Below are positions 23,229 to 33,600 of a stretch of DNA of 35,353 bases, in pieces. The stretch comes from Lachnospiraceae bacterium (GTDB taxonomy: Bacteria > Bacillota > Clostridia > Lachnospirales > Lachnospiraceae): assembly GCA_024698865.1 (NCBI GenBank), contig JAILQS010000096.1, positions 1 through 35,353 of the forward strand, read 5' to 3'. The position numbers and the translations under genes were made by a program. Below the pieces are notes generated by a model. The model had not been told where the DNA came from, ran no database searches, and worked only from the letters and a program-made list of their open reading frames with translations. Within the stretch, counting starts at the first letter, position 1; each line of letters begins with the position of its first letter.

Positions 23229-24014
23229 ATGAAACGAATCAATGTAGAAACAAAACTTCGTGCCGGTTGCCTTTTCGCGCTTTGCCTGCTTTTGTCTGTT
23301 GTATGGGTGGTGCAGTCGAAAACAGAATACGTAAGTAATACGGTGGGAAGCAGAAAGCTTCCCATTTATTGTGTGGAAACGAAAGAGAAGCAAATCGCCC
23401 TGTCTTTTGATGCTGCGTGGGGGAACGAGGATACAAAGACGTTACTGGATATATTGAAGCGAAATGGTGTGAAGGTAACTTTTTTTATGACCGGAGGATG
23501 GGTGGAAAGTTTTCCGGAAGATGTGAAAGCGATTGCAAAGGAAGGTCATGAGCTGGGTAATCACAGCGAAAATCACAAGCAGATGTCGACACTGTCAGCA
23601 CAAGAGGACAAAGAGGAACTGATGTCTGTACATGAGAAAGTAAAGAAGCTAACGGGAGTGGAGATGAAGGTTTTCAGACCGCCTTACGGAGATTACGACA
23701 ATACGCTTGTAGAGACTGCCAATGCCTGCGGTTATCAGGTGATTCAATGGGATGTGGATTCGCTGGACTGGAAAGACTATGGAAAGGATGCCATAATTCA
23801 TACAGTAGTAGACCATAAGCATCTTGGAAGCGGTTCCATTATCCTTTGCCACAATGGTGCGAAGTATACAAAAGAAGCACTGGAACCAATGATACGCGCA
23901 TTAAAGGAGAAGGGATACGAGTTTGTAAAAATGTCGGATTTGATTTACCGGGACCATTATACGATAAATACAGAGGGCAGACAGATACCGAATGAAAATA
24001 ATAAAGAAAAATAG
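23229..24014 (+). CDS. pdaB: Polysaccharide deacetylase, PdaB-like
   Basis: A 261-residue membrane-anchored or secreted NodB-family deacetylase, removing N-acetyl groups from peptidoglycan or a related polymer. A hydrophobic segment lies at about residues 15-30 (LFALCLLLSVVWVV). In the NodB domain, motif 1 is SFDAAWGNED instead of the usual TFDDG, the pattern of the sporulation protein PdaB (FDxxWG); motif 2 is HSENH; motif 3 is RPPYGDY; the end includes GSGSIILCHN. The Asp and both His metal ligands are present, so activity is plausible. The start is uncertain: ATG 23229 has a purine-rich site, while the in-frame GTG 23217 has none. Confidence 0.87.
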   Translation: MKRINVETKLRAGCLFALCLLLSVVWVVQSKTEYVSNTVGSRKLPIYCVETKEKQIALSFDAAWGNEDTKTLLDILKRNGVKVTFFMTGGWVESFPEDVKAIAKEGHELGNHSENHKQMSTLSAQEDKEELMSVHEKVKKLTGVEMKVFRPPYGDYDNTLVETANACGYQVIQWDVDSLDWKDYGKDAIIHTVVDHKHLGSGSIILCHNGAKYTKEALEPMIRALKEKGYEFVKMSDLIYRDHYTINTEGRQIPNENNKEK

Positions 24015-24118
24015 TCATAAAAAAGATAAGAAAATAAAGCGACAAATCACTACACTTGTAGGATAATATAATTGCACATAGTATGTAATTACTTCTTATC
24101 ATATGCAAACGGCACTGC

Positions 24119-24145
24119 TAAATATTTAGAACTTTGTGTCGATAT
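24119..24145 (+). promoter_or_regulatory. Sigma-D (motility sigma) type promoter for the Big_2 protein
   Basis: TAAA (24119-24122), exactly 15 bases, then GTCGATAT (24138-24145): one mismatch to TAAA-N15-GCCGATAT. It lies about 70 bases before the start codon at 24214. A TATAAT overlaps its end, but no matching -35 for sigma-A is seen. The rest of the 24015-24213 gap has no gene. Confidence 0.55.
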
Positions 24146-24213
24146 AATATATAGAGCCATGTAATTATAAATGATAAATAATACTTCATAATTTTGGAGG
24201 AAGGTTGATATAC

Positions 24214-27180
24214 ATGAGGATAAAAACGTGGAAAGATTGGACGAAGTTAATATTGTTTACCGTGGCAGCAGTTTGTTTGCTGACCGTAGGAGTAAATCAG
24301 TCTGTATGGTATATAGAGGCGCTGGAAACAATTCCGGTTTCTTCCGTGACGCTTAGTCAGGGTGCACAGGTGCTTGCGGTTACCAAACAGATTACGATTG
24401 AGGCAACCGTCTTACCGGAGAATGCCAGTAGAAAGGCTTTGAAGTGGGAATCTTCGAATCCGGCGGTGGCATCGGTTTCATCCGGAAAAGTAACAGCTAA
24501 GAATCCGGGAACAGCGGTAATCAGTGCAACGGCAGCAGATGGCAGCGGAGCAACTGCGAGTCGAACGATACAGGTAACGCCAATTGTTACGCACGTATCT
24601 ATTCTTAAAGATGGAGAAGAAGTTAACGGTCAACAGCTTCCGATGGGAACAAACGCTTCTTTTGGTGAGTCAATCACCTTGACGAGTACCAATACACCGG
24701 ATACTTCCTATCAGCGAGTAAACTGGTCTTGCAGTAATCCAGAGGTTTTAGATATGGAAGTTTCAGGACAGGACTGTATTCTAAATGTGACCGGAGTAAA
24801 CGGAACAGCTACCATTACAGCTGTGGCAGCAGATGGCTCCAGTAAATGGGGTTCGGTTGTCATCAATGCGATTACGATGGTGGAAGATATGCAAATCGAG
24901 GGCGATGATTACATCGGAGGCGGAAAAAACAAATTCTATACTACCGTTGCCAGTCCGGAAAATGCCACAGATAAGTCTGTGAAGTGGGAAGTAGTGGACC
25001 CGGATACCGGTGAAAAATCTGAAAATGCAACAATTACAAACGGTAAACTGGTTGCCGGTAAGGTTTCAGAGACGACGGTTGTGCAAATTCGGGCTTTGTG
25101 CCAGGATGGTAGCGGATTTGTAGCGACAAAGGATGTAACGATTACTCCGTCTGTTACGAGTATTAAGATTTTGAAAGACGGAGAAGTGGTTTCCAATAAA
25201 AAAATCCATACGAATACACACGATATGGATGATGGGTTCCGGTTAGAAGCAGTATGCGATCCGGAGGAGTCCAGACAGGAAGTTGTATGGTCTACGGACA
25301 ACAGTGCGGTAGCAACCGTAGATGAAGACGGAAATGTAACAACGCATGGTAAAAAAGGCAGTGCGCAAATTACGGCGACGGCAACGGATGGTTCCGGAAA
25401 GTTCGTGTCTACAACGGTTGTAGCAACTGCATATGTCAGTGAAATAGAGATTACAGGTAATGGCCAGGTGGCAGGAGGTCGATGGTTGTACCTGGATGCG
25501 GAGGTTTTACCGGAAGATGTTTCTTCCAAACAGATGGACTGGACCTGGTATGTAGAGGGAGATCCGGATGTGGATCCAAATCTGGTGTATTTGGCACAAG
25601 ATCCGACAGACAGTACGAAATGTATTGCTAAGACGAGAGAAGTTCGTCATACGATAGAAGTAACGGTAGTAGCTACTGCCAGAGACAGGTCAGGAATTTC
25701 GGCAGAGAAAACATTTCAAATTAATCCGGTTGCAGATAGTGTAGAAATTCATGCATATCTTCCGGATGAAAACGGAGTGCCGGTGGATACTAACGTTACA
25801 AAGCAAAAACTTGGAATTGATATCAATCCTAACTTTGATAATCTGGATTTGACAAGGCAGTTGGAGGCGCTGGTAGAGTCCGACGAAGCAAGCCAGGAAG
25901 TAGTCTGGTCTACATCTAACGATGAGGTTGCCGGTGTTGACGAAAATGGTCTCGTAACGGCGAGAGGAATTCGTGGAACAGCGAAGATAACTGCAAAAGT
26001 TAACGATGGCACAAGCCGAAGTGCCGCAGTATATATCAACTGTGCCAATATGATGCATGAGCTTACGATACTTGGGCCTTTGGAGACAACAGAGAATGTA
26101 CAGGATGAGATAAGTATCGGTATTGGTAAGGTATTGCAGTTAACGACCGCATACGCTCCGTCGAATGCAACGTCAAAGGGAGTTGTCTGGTCCGTAGATC
26201 AGGAAGCATATGCCTCCGTTTCAGAAGATGGCAGAGTGTCTGCATCCAAGAATCTGATTCGCGAAAGAACCGTAACGGTAACAGCGACTGCAAAAGATGG
26301 TAGTGGTGTATTTGCCACAAAGCGTATTCATATCGTACCGGCAGTAACCAGTGTTTCCATTTATCACGGAAGTGAAAGAGTAAATGGAACCAAAATAGGT
26401 GTAGATACGGTGAATGACAACGAAGAAATACAGTTATCGGCTGCACTTCTTCCGGAAACCTCTTATCATGGAGTTATCTGGAAGAGCTCTAATACAAGAG
26501 TGGCAACCGTCGATGAAAATGGTCTGGTTACTACACAGGGGCAGAAAGGAACGGCACGTATTACCGCAACCAGTGTTGATGGAAGTGGTAAGTCGGGTTC
26601 GGTAACGATTCGAGTATATACATTTGTACAAAGTATTAGTGTTACGGGCATCACGTCGGTGGCAGCAGGAAAGTCTACACAGTTAACGGCAGCAGTGCTT
26701 CCTACTGATGCGGCAACAAAAGGAATTGACTGGGTAAGTGCGGATACAGAGAAAGCGATTGTATCTACGACGGGTAAAGTAACAGCCCGCAAACTTACCG
26801 AGAGAACGACGGTAGATATTCTTGCAAAAGCGAAGGATGAATCCGGAGTGGTGCAAAGGACGACAATTACGATATACCCGGCAGCAACAGCAGTTTCTAT
26901 GAGAATGGGTGGAAATGAAGTTGGTGGAACTTCCGTTACTTATGCATTATCCCAGATGCCGGAGGGAACAACGATACAGCTGAGTGCTTCTGTTTTGCCG
27001 GAAACAGCAATGCGTGAGGTGACGTGGCAGTCCACGAATCGAAAGGTAGCTACCGTCGATGAAAACGGGTTGGTCACCTTTATGGGTGTAAAAGGAACTA
27101 CAAGGATTAAGGCGATTGCAGCAGATGGAACAAAGAAGAAAGTATCCTTTGCAATATCCGTTGTGTTAAATGCGCCATAG
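24214..27180 (+). CDS. Secreted protein of ten tandem Big_2 (Ig-like) domains
   Basis: A 988-residue secreted protein. A signal peptide (residues 1-32, hydrophobic LILFTVAAVCLLTVGV) is followed almost entirely by bacterial Ig-like group 2 repeats of about 90-100 residues; I count ten. They alternate in two types: odd repeats end in a TIxxxP-like strand, even repeats carry VATVDENGLVT and GTxxITAxxxDGSGK. That makes five A-B super-repeats of about 195 residues. There is no LPxTG, SLH or choline-binding anchor and no enzymatic domain, so it is a spacer, adhesin or matrix-like protein. ATG 24214 follows GGAGGAAGG. A SigD-like promoter lies upstream; the HAD gene follows 14 bases later. Confidence 0.9.
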   Translation: MRIKTWKDWTKLILFTVAAVCLLTVGVNQSVWYIEALETIPVSSVTLSQGAQVLAVTKQITIEATVLPENASRKALKWESSNPAVASVSSGKVTAKNPGTAVISATAADGSGATASRTIQVTPIVTHVSILKDGEEVNGQQLPMGTNASFGESITLTSTNTPDTSYQRVNWSCSNPEVLDMEVSGQDCILNVTGVNGTATITAVAADGSSKWGSVVINAITMVEDMQIEGDDYIGGGKNKFYTTVASPENATDKSVKWEVVDPDTGEKSENATITNGKLVAGKVSETTVVQIRALCQDGSGFVATKDVTITPSVTSIKILKDGEVVSNKKIHTNTHDMDDGFRLEAVCDPEESRQEVVWSTDNSAVATVDEDGNVTTHGKKGSAQITATATDGSGKFVSTTVVATAYVSEIEITGNGQVAGGRWLYLDAEVLPEDVSSKQMDWTWYVEGDPDVDPNLVYLAQDPTDSTKCIAKTREVRHTIEVTVVATARDRSGISAEKTFQINPVADSVEIHAYLPDENGVPVDTNVTKQKLGIDINPNFDNLDLTRQLEALVESDEASQEVVWSTSNDEVAGVDENGLVTARGIRGTAKITAKVNDGTSRSAAVYINCANMMHELTILGPLETTENVQDEISIGIGKVLQLTTAYAPSNATSKGVVWSVDQEAYASVSEDGRVSASKNLIRERTVTVTATAKDGSGVFATKRIHIVPAVTSVSIYHGSERVNGTKIGVDTVNDNEEIQLSAALLPETSYHGVIWKSSNTRVATVDENGLVTTQGQKGTARITATSVDGSGKSGSVTIRVYTFVQSISVTGITSVAAGKSTQLTAAVLPTDAATKGIDWVSADTEKAIVSTTGKVTARKLTERTTVDILAKAKDESGVVQRTTITIYPAATAVSMRMGGNEVGGTSVTYALSQMPEGTTIQLSASVLPETAMREVTWQSTNRKVATVDENGLVTFMGVKGTTRIKAIAADGTKKKVSFAISVVLNAP

Positions 27181-27194
27181 AAAGAGAAGACATC

Positions 27195-28034
27195 ATGAGA
27201 AAAGATACGCTATATATTACAGATTTAGATGGAACACTGTTAAACAGGCAGGTAGAGGTTACAAAAACCTCTGCCTGCTTATTAAATGAATGCATAAAAA
27301 ACGGAACCGGCTTTACGGTTGCTACTGCGCGTACTCATGCCACCGTGGAGAAAATTCTTCAGGATGTAAACGTAAATTGGCCGGTTATTTTGATGAATGG
27401 TGCACTGATTTACGATTTGGAAAAGAAGGAATATGTGAAGATAGAAAGCATAGCTCCTACCCTTGTGGAAAAACTTTGCGGCTGGATGCATCAATATGGA
27501 ATCTACGGTTTTTTATATACGGTAGAAAACAACCGGATGTGTACCTATTACGAGAAACTTGCCACGGAATCAATGCAGAAATTTTACCGGGAAAGAAAAG
27601 AAAAATACAATAAGCAATTCCGACAGGTGCGAACTCTTAACGAGGCGGCGGACAAAAACGCAGTATACATTTCCATGAATCATCAGAAAGAAAAGTTAGA
27701 ACCTGTTTTTGCGTTAATCAAACAGGAACCGGGATTGGATGCCACCTTATATCAGGATATCTACGAGGAGAATCGCTGGTATCTGGAAGTGTTCAGCCAT
27801 AAGGCATCGAAGAAAAACGGAGCCTCATTTTTACGCGAGTATACTGGCGCGGATACGCTGATAGGATTTGGGGATAATTTGAACGATCTTTCCTTGTTTG
27901 AAGCATGTGATATTACGTGCGCGGTAGAAAATGCCAATGCTACAGTAAAGGAGCAGGCAGACTATGTAATTGATAGTAATGAAGAAGACGGTGTTGCAAA
28001 GTGGATTTATGAATCGACACAAAAAAACAAATAA
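27195..28034 (+). CDS. HAD-family phosphatase, Cof type
   Basis: A 279-residue cytosolic haloacid-dehalogenase hydrolase of the Cof/YidA type (C2B cap), likely a phosphatase of sugar phosphates or other small metabolites. Motif 1 is ITDLDGTLL (Asp nucleophile and acid), motif 2 is VATAR, and motifs 3/4 are the Lys of SKKNGAS and GFGDNLNDLSLF. The substrate is not predictable. It starts 14 bases after the Big_2 gene with only a weak AGAGAAG site, so it probably rides on that transcript. A strong stem-loop sits inside its first 29 codons. No terminator is seen right after it. Confidence 0.88.
   Translation: MRKDTLYITDLDGTLLNRQVEVTKTSACLLNECIKNGTGFTVATARTHATVEKILQDVNVNWPVILMNGALIYDLEKKEYVKIESIAPTLVEKLCGWMHQYGIYGFLYTVENNRMCTYYEKLATESMQKFYRERKEKYNKQFRQVRTLNEAADKNAVYISMNHQKEKLEPVFALIKQEPGLDATLYQDIYEENRWYLEVFSHKASKKNGASFLREYTGADTLIGFGDNLNDLSLFEACDITCAVENANATVKEQADYVIDSNEEDGVAKWIYESTQKNK
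27246..27280 (+). other. Terminator-like hairpin inside the HAD coding region
   Basis: The arms 27246-27260 and 27266-27280 pair over all 15 positions (two wobbles) with a 5-base loop, followed by ATTAAAT. It begins 51 bases after the HAD start codon and codes for QVEVTKTSACLL. No terminator lies between the Big_2 stop and the HAD start, so this stem may attenuate transcription or stabilise the upstream mRNA. Confidence 0.6.
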
Positions 28035-28067
28035 ATATCGAAATATACAGAAAATACTTCCGATTTG

Positions 28068-28096
28068 TTGACAAAAAGTGAAAATTAACTTAAAAT
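28068..28096 (+). promoter_or_regulatory. Sigma-A promoter of cheW-mcp
   Basis: A perfect TTGACA (28068-28073), a 17-base spacer and TAAAAT (28091-28096), about 55 bases before the cheW start codon. Confidence 0.7.
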
Positions 28097-28152
28097 TGTC
28101 TTATCGTGAAGTGTTTTTTTTGAGTTCTATTTTCACAAAAAAAGGAGGGCTT

Positions 28153-28665
28153 ATGGCAGATACAGTATACGACGAATTTATGGATGAAGACACTCAAAAA
28201 GGCAAGTATATGAGTTTCAGGCTTGGCAATGAGTACTATGGAATCGGAATTAATTATGTAAATGAAATCATTGGGATACAACCGATAACCGAGGTTCCAA
28301 AGACTGAGGATTATATTAGGGGTCTCATTAATCTTAGGGGTAAGATTATACCGGTGATTGATGTAAGAATACGTTTTGGGAAAGAACCGGTTCCTTACAA
28401 TGACAGGACATGTATTATTGTAATTGAGGTTAACCGCTTTGTTGTGGGGGTTATAGTAGATACTATAGCGGATGTGGTTACCATCGAAGATCAGAATATT
28501 GTGCCACCACCTAAAGTAGGAAAGCACAGTAAAGAGAACAAATATATTTATGGTATTGGTAAGATTGGAGAAGACGTGAAGCTTCTGATTGACCCGGAGA
28601 TGCTATTGGACGAAGAAGATATAGAGGAGCTGATGGAGAAAGAAACACAGACAGAAGAAGAGTAA
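28153..28665 (+). CDS. cheW: Chemotaxis coupling protein CheW
   Basis: A 170-residue cytoplasmic adaptor joining chemoreceptors to the CheA kinase. The CheW fold is clear: FRLGNEYYGIGINYVNEII, then the signature GLINLRGKIIPVIDVR, and VGVIVDTIADVVTI. Two short acidic tails flank it (TVYDEFMDEDTQK at the start and DEEDIEELMEKETQTEEE at the end), giving a protein somewhat longer than usual CheW. ATG 28153 follows AAGGAGG; the frame extending to 28078 is not used. It precedes the receptor gene by 45 bases; no cheA or cheY is in the window. Confidence 0.94.
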   Translation: MADTVYDEFMDEDTQKGKYMSFRLGNEYYGIGINYVNEIIGIQPITEVPKTEDYIRGLINLRGKIIPVIDVRIRFGKEPVPYNDRTCIIVIEVNRFVVGVIVDTIADVVTIEDQNIVPPPKVGKHSKENKYIYGIGKIGEDVKLLIDPEMLLDEEDIEELMEKETQTEEE

Positions 28666-28710
28666 CTGCTAACGGGTGTTTACGTTGAATAACGGGAAAA
28701 AGGGGTTTAT

Positions 28711-30519
28711 ATGCGAAAATATTATGATTTTAAGACAAAATACAAGATTATTGTAGGCATTATTCCATTGAATTTTTTGACGATACTCTTATTGATTTAT
28801 GCATTATCAAATATGTGGAATCTTTTTGCGACAGGACGCGATCGCTATAATACATTTGGAGAAGGGTCCAAAGAAATTGCTGTTATGTATGCGAATTATC
28901 AACAATCCATAGCGCTTTTAGGTGAAGCATCGGAGATTGCAGGAGCAGGTACCAATGTTGACCAGGCAGCTTTAGAAGAAAAACTTTCGGAAATAGAGCA
29001 GTGCCAGTCCAAGAATTCGGAACTTAAAGATGCATTTGGAACGCTTTCATTTAAGAACGGTGAGATTATTGATTTGAGAGATTCCTTTTTTGCAGAACTT
29101 GATAAATACAATACGGTATCTGCAAGCGTTTTGAATCTGTTTCGCAGCAGTAGTTACAGTGAAGGGGTGCAGACGTTAAAAAGCGAAGAGGCACAAAGTA
29201 TTGAGTCTGCAGTCAAAGAACAATTTGAAGCATTGTCCGAACGCATGAATGATGTAGTCAGTGAAGAACTTACCAGCGGAAAGGGACGTTTTAAGTTTCA
29301 TTTGATTCTGTTTGGTGTATTAGGGTTATTCCTTATGTTGGGATATGGCCAGATGATTATTATGATCTCAAATTTTACAGACCGACAGTTCAAGGCTTTG
29401 AATGAAATGGCAGAACGCATTGCGGAAGGCGATGTAGATGTGGAGTGCAAACAGGTATACAAAGATGATTTTGGAGACTTAATCGGCAAATTCAAGATTA
29501 TGGTGGACAACATCAAACATCAGGCGGAAGTTGCTGCCAGAATGACAGAAGGCGATTTGACCGTAGATATCACACCTAATTCAGATCGTGATGCTTTAGG
29601 TAATTCCTTAAAGAAACTGTTAAAACAGGACAATTATGTTTTGGGTAATATCAATGAATCGGCAAACCAGGTGTTTGTTGGTGCGGATCAGGTGGCATCT
29701 GCCAGTCAGTCGTTGGCACAGGGTTCAACCGAACAGGCGAGTGCCATTGAACAGGTATCCGCTTCTATTGTAGATATAGCAGAAAAGACAAGAGTCAATG
29801 CGTCGGATGCAGGAACTGCAAGCGAACTCGTGAATTCAGCGAAAGGACAGGCAGTCAGCGGTTCAAAACAGATGAATGAAATGATGGAAGCGATGGAAGA
29901 TATCAATCGGTCTTCTGAGGATATCTATAAGATTATTAAAGTGATAGATGATATTGCATTCCAGACTAATATCCTTGCTTTGAATGCGGCGGTAGAGGCC
30001 GCAAGGGCAGGAAGCCATGGCAAGGGATTTGCAGTTGTGGCGGATGAGGTCAGAAATCTTGCAGGAAAGAGTGCAACTGCAGCGAGTGAAACTGCAGAAC
30101 TTATCGAGGATTCCATTGCAAAAATTTCCAACGGTTCCAAATTGGCCGCTGAGACAAAGGATGCTTTGGAACAGATTGTGAAGTCGGTAGAAGATATTGT
30201 TACAATTGTTGACCGTATCGCCATTGCCTCTAATGAGCAGGCAACTGCCATTGCGCAGGTGGATCAGGCAGTTTCACAGGTATCGCAGGTGGTACAGACC
30301 AACTCGGCAACAAGCGAGCAGTGTGCGGCTGCCAGTGAAGAACTGTCTGCACAGGCAGAAAATCTTCGTATGTTGATTGGCAGATTCAAGTTAAAGAAAC
30401 AATATGGTGGAGGCTTCGAAGAGGAGCTTACGATAGACTTAGGAGATGAGCCGGATGAGCCGATATATGCTATAGAGCAGAATACATTTGAATACTCCGG
30501 TGACACAGGAAAGTATTAA
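28711..30519 (+). CDS. Methyl-accepting chemotaxis protein
   Basis: A 602-residue transmembrane chemoreceptor. A first membrane helix (about residues 12-33), a short extracellular helical sensor (about 35-190, four-helix-bundle type, rich in Ser/Glu), and a second helix at about 196-218. The HAMP region looks doubled: [16 protein letters not shown] and then [12 protein letters not shown]. The signalling hairpin has the conserved tip [19 protein letters not shown] (from about residue 413), with Ala/Gln/Glu-rich methylation helices on both sides. The tail is acidic and ends DTGKY, without a CheR-tether pentapeptide. The ligand is unknown. AAGGGG precedes ATG 28711. Confidence 0.95.
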   Translation: MRKYYDFKTKYKIIVGIIPLNFLTILLLIYALSNMWNLFATGRDRYNTFGEGSKEIAVMYANYQQSIALLGEASEIAGAGTNVDQAALEEKLSEIEQCQSKNSELKDAFGTLSFKNGEIIDLRDSFFAELDKYNTVSASVLNLFRSSSYSEGVQTLKSEEAQSIESAVKEQFEALSERMNDVVSEELTSGKGRFKFHLILFGVLGLFLMLGYGQMIIMISNFTDRQFKALNEMAERIAEGDVDVECKQVYKDDFGDLIGKFKIMVDNIKHQAEVAARMTEGDLTVDITPNSDRDALGNSLKKLLKQDNYVLGNINESANQVFVGADQVASASQSLAQGSTEQASAIEQVSASIVDIAEKTRVNASDAGTASELVNSAKGQAVSGSKQMNEMMEAMEDINRSSEDIYKIIKVIDDIAFQTNILALNAAVEAARAGSHGKGFAVVADEVRNLAGKSATAASETAELIEDSIAKISNGSKLAAETKDALEQIVKSVEDIVTIVDRIAIASNEQATAIAQVDQAVSQVSQVVQTNSATSEQCAAASEELSAQAENLRMLIGRFKLKKQYGGGFEEELTIDLGDEPDEPIYAIEQNTFEYSGDTGKY

Positions 30520-30529
30520 TTTTTTATAT

Positions 30530-30566
30530 AATAACCTCATGCTCTAGGGCATGGGGTTATTGTTTA
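30530..30566 (+). terminator. Terminator of cheW-mcp
   Basis: The arms AATAACCTCATGC (30530-30542) and GCATGGGGTTATT (30549-30561) pair over 13 positions with one wobble around a 6-base loop, followed by TGTTTAT. Confidence 0.75.
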
Positions 30567-30603
30567 TCTCGGCCGGAAATGACAGATAGGACAGGTTGGT
30601 ATT

Positions 30604-33600
30604 ATGAACAGGCAACAAAGATTTGAAAAAATGTGGACGGTATTACTGATATCTATGCTTATTGTAGAAAGCATATGGTACGGCAGTGAATGGAATACAA
30701 AACAGGCGCACGCCTTGGATACGGAAAGTATTGTGTATGCGGTATCCGAGGAAATTGTCTATGCCCGTCCGGGGCAGGATGCAGAATTTATTGTGCATGT
30801 GGATACTTCGAGAATGAATGAAACAAAACAGGTAACCTATGCGTGGTATAAAAGAGCATCACAGTCTTTGATTGCCCCGGAAGCTCCAGAAGTATCGCCG
30901 GATCCGGAGGTATCGCCAAATCCGGATGATTCAAAAGGAGAATTACTGGCGTGTACAGCCCCGGTATTATCTTTGACGGAACTGAAAACGGATGATTTTG
31001 GATTATACGATTGCTATGTGCAGGTGGCAGATGAGGAAGAAAAAGTAGTAGAATTTGAACTTGTAAAAGAGGAAGCACTTAGCGCAGAGGCGGAATATGG
31101 ACGTGAGACAATACGAGTGGATGCACAAAACGACTTGCAGAAAGCAGAACTTTGTGTGTCTGCCAAAGACTATTGGAATAGAAAGATTTCCTATACCTGG
31201 TACAAGGAATCTTATAATAATGAGACAAACGATTACATAGAGAATAAATTAGAGTGTAGTAAACGCCTTCTGAAACTGAGTGATTTGCCGACGGTGGAAG
31301 GTGTTTACGGCAAATATATTTGTAAAGTCAGTGTGGAAGCAGGAGCTGTAAATAGTACAACAGATACGATGATTTTACAGGAAGACGAGCAGCTGGATGT
31401 GACATTTTATGTATTGCCGGCAAAGGAAAAACAGGTGGATATTTACAGGGAAGAATATATACCGCAAATGTTAACTGCAGATATTAACGGGTTTGATAAT
31501 CTTGCAGATGTAGAATTTGTTTGGTTTTTGAATGGAAAAAAGATTCCATTTGCAGATAACACTTCTTATGAACTGTCTGAAAAACAAAGAGAGCAGGGTG
31601 GTGAATACACTTGTGTTGCACGCGAAAAAGATTCCGTAAGCTGGTCACGTTTCAAACTGGTTCCACAAGGAAATATGCATCTGGTATGCACGAATGAGCA
31701 AGACGGTGTTATAGAGGCAACAAAAGGTGCGAATGCTTATATTTCCATGTTGGCAGTAACAGCAATAGATGAGAATGCAGCGTCTTTTACAGATACTCCG
31801 GCTTTAAACAGCGGAGAGCAGAATATAGGCTACAGCTGGTATAAAAAGACGGGAAGAGGTGACTATATTTGCCTTGAGGAAAATACTACGAATATTTTCC
31901 CTATAAATGAGGTGAAGGACAGTGACTTTGGAGAGTATCTTTGCATAGCAAAGGAACTTTGCATAGCAAAGGATCTTCGCATAGCAAAAGGCAGTATTGG
32001 TGGAGACGAGTATAGTGCCAGGGCGACGGTAACATTGGTGGCAAAAGAGGAACCGCTGTTTGCGTGTGCAGCCGGAACGGAATGTGAAACAGATACCTGG
32101 GTGAATGCGGTAAAGGGTAAGGCGCTTACACTCGGGGCGGTTGCCTATTCCAAAGAATCCATTACATATACGTGGGAGCAGTCGGAAGATCTGCTTGGTG
32201 AATTTACAGAAATTGAAGGGCAGAATTCTTCTGTTCTTGGAATCACGGCAGAGGACTATTTCAGAAAACAGATTGTGACGTCTGCCGGTACGACGTTTGA
32301 ATGTTATTTGCCAAAGTCGGTTTATTTCAGATGCCATGTACGAACACAAAGCGTGGAGAGAGTATTGGTTTATGAAGTGGAATACACCGGAGATTTCGAG
32401 GCAGAGTTTGAAAACGGTTACGAAAATGGTGACGTGGAGCGTATTTTTCTAGGTGAAAGCATGGAACTTGGAATTGTGTGCAGTCAAAACGATGATGGGG
32501 ATGAAAATGCATTTGAACAAATGACAGGTGAACCGGAAGTGGAATATGCCTGGTATCACCGGAAAAATAATGGCACATGGGAGTTGATACCGGGTGGTGA
32601 TAACAAGCATATCGAGATTACGCCCAAATCAAATGAAGACTTTGGAGCCTATGGTTGTGCGGTAAGTGCGAACGGAGAAATGCGTTGGCTGGAGGTTATG
32701 TTGTTGAGACAACCGGATTTTACATTGTATACGGATAACCTAAACGGAGATGAAGTGACGGGTAGAGTATATCGCAGTGTTGCAATCGGAGAGTTTCTGA
32801 GTCTTGAGGCTGACATAAATATTATGAATTCATACGAGGATGAAGAGGAGCCCGAATTTTGTTGGTACAAAGAAGATGCACATACCGGAGAGAGAACGCT
32901 TCTTGCAAATGAAAAGACAAGTACATTAGAGATTGAAAAACTTGAAAACATATGCAATTACGTTTTGAAAACGACATTTGCAGGGCAGACGCAGGAACTG
33001 TCGTTTGTTTTACTTGAAAAAGGAAGAATGGACAGTGCGGTTTACGTATATGAAAGAGAGGAACACATAGGATGTCACCTGGGTGACAGCATAACACTGA
33101 CTTCTGGTGCGTATAGTGTCACAAACGATACTACATACAGATGGTATCGTTTTAAAAACGATACCTATGAACTGTTGCAGGAACAAACCGGCGCAAAACT
33201 TGTATTAAACAATGTTTCAAACAATGATATGGGAACGTATTTGTGTGAAGCTAAAAACGGCGGTGTTCTAAAAACACAGCTGTTTGAAGTATATCCTTAC
33301 AAGACAACACCGGAGTTTTTTGTCAGAGACAAAGAATTCATTTCCATGGTAGGAGAGAATGTAAATGTGCCGGTGGAAAGTTCGATAGGTTCGGACTGTA
33401 CGTGTGTATGGTATCGGAAAACGGGTGACTATTATCACCGGACAGGAAATGGAGCTACCTTGTCATTAGCGAATGTGACGAAAGCGCAGAGCGGAGATTA
33501 CATGGGAATTATCACATATGAAAACAGAGAATACTATGTGGATTTCCGGATGTATGTTGCCGATGTGACAGGAGCGGGTGCCGATTATCCCGAATTGAAC

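Noticed and set aside
24015-24213. A cyclic-di-GMP riboswitch ahead of the Big_2 gene
   Set aside because: No GEMM-type conserved core is visible; the SigD-like box explains the only clear signal in the gap.
24936-25529. A 197-codon minus-strand frame inside the Big_2 gene
   Set aside because: Shadow of the Thr/Val/Ser-rich repeats; no start signal, and the opposite strand carries a clear gene.
31804-32349. A 181-codon minus-strand frame inside the Ig-repeat gene
   Set aside because: Antisense shadow; the repeated CYAKIL within it is the reverse of the 18-bp repeat.
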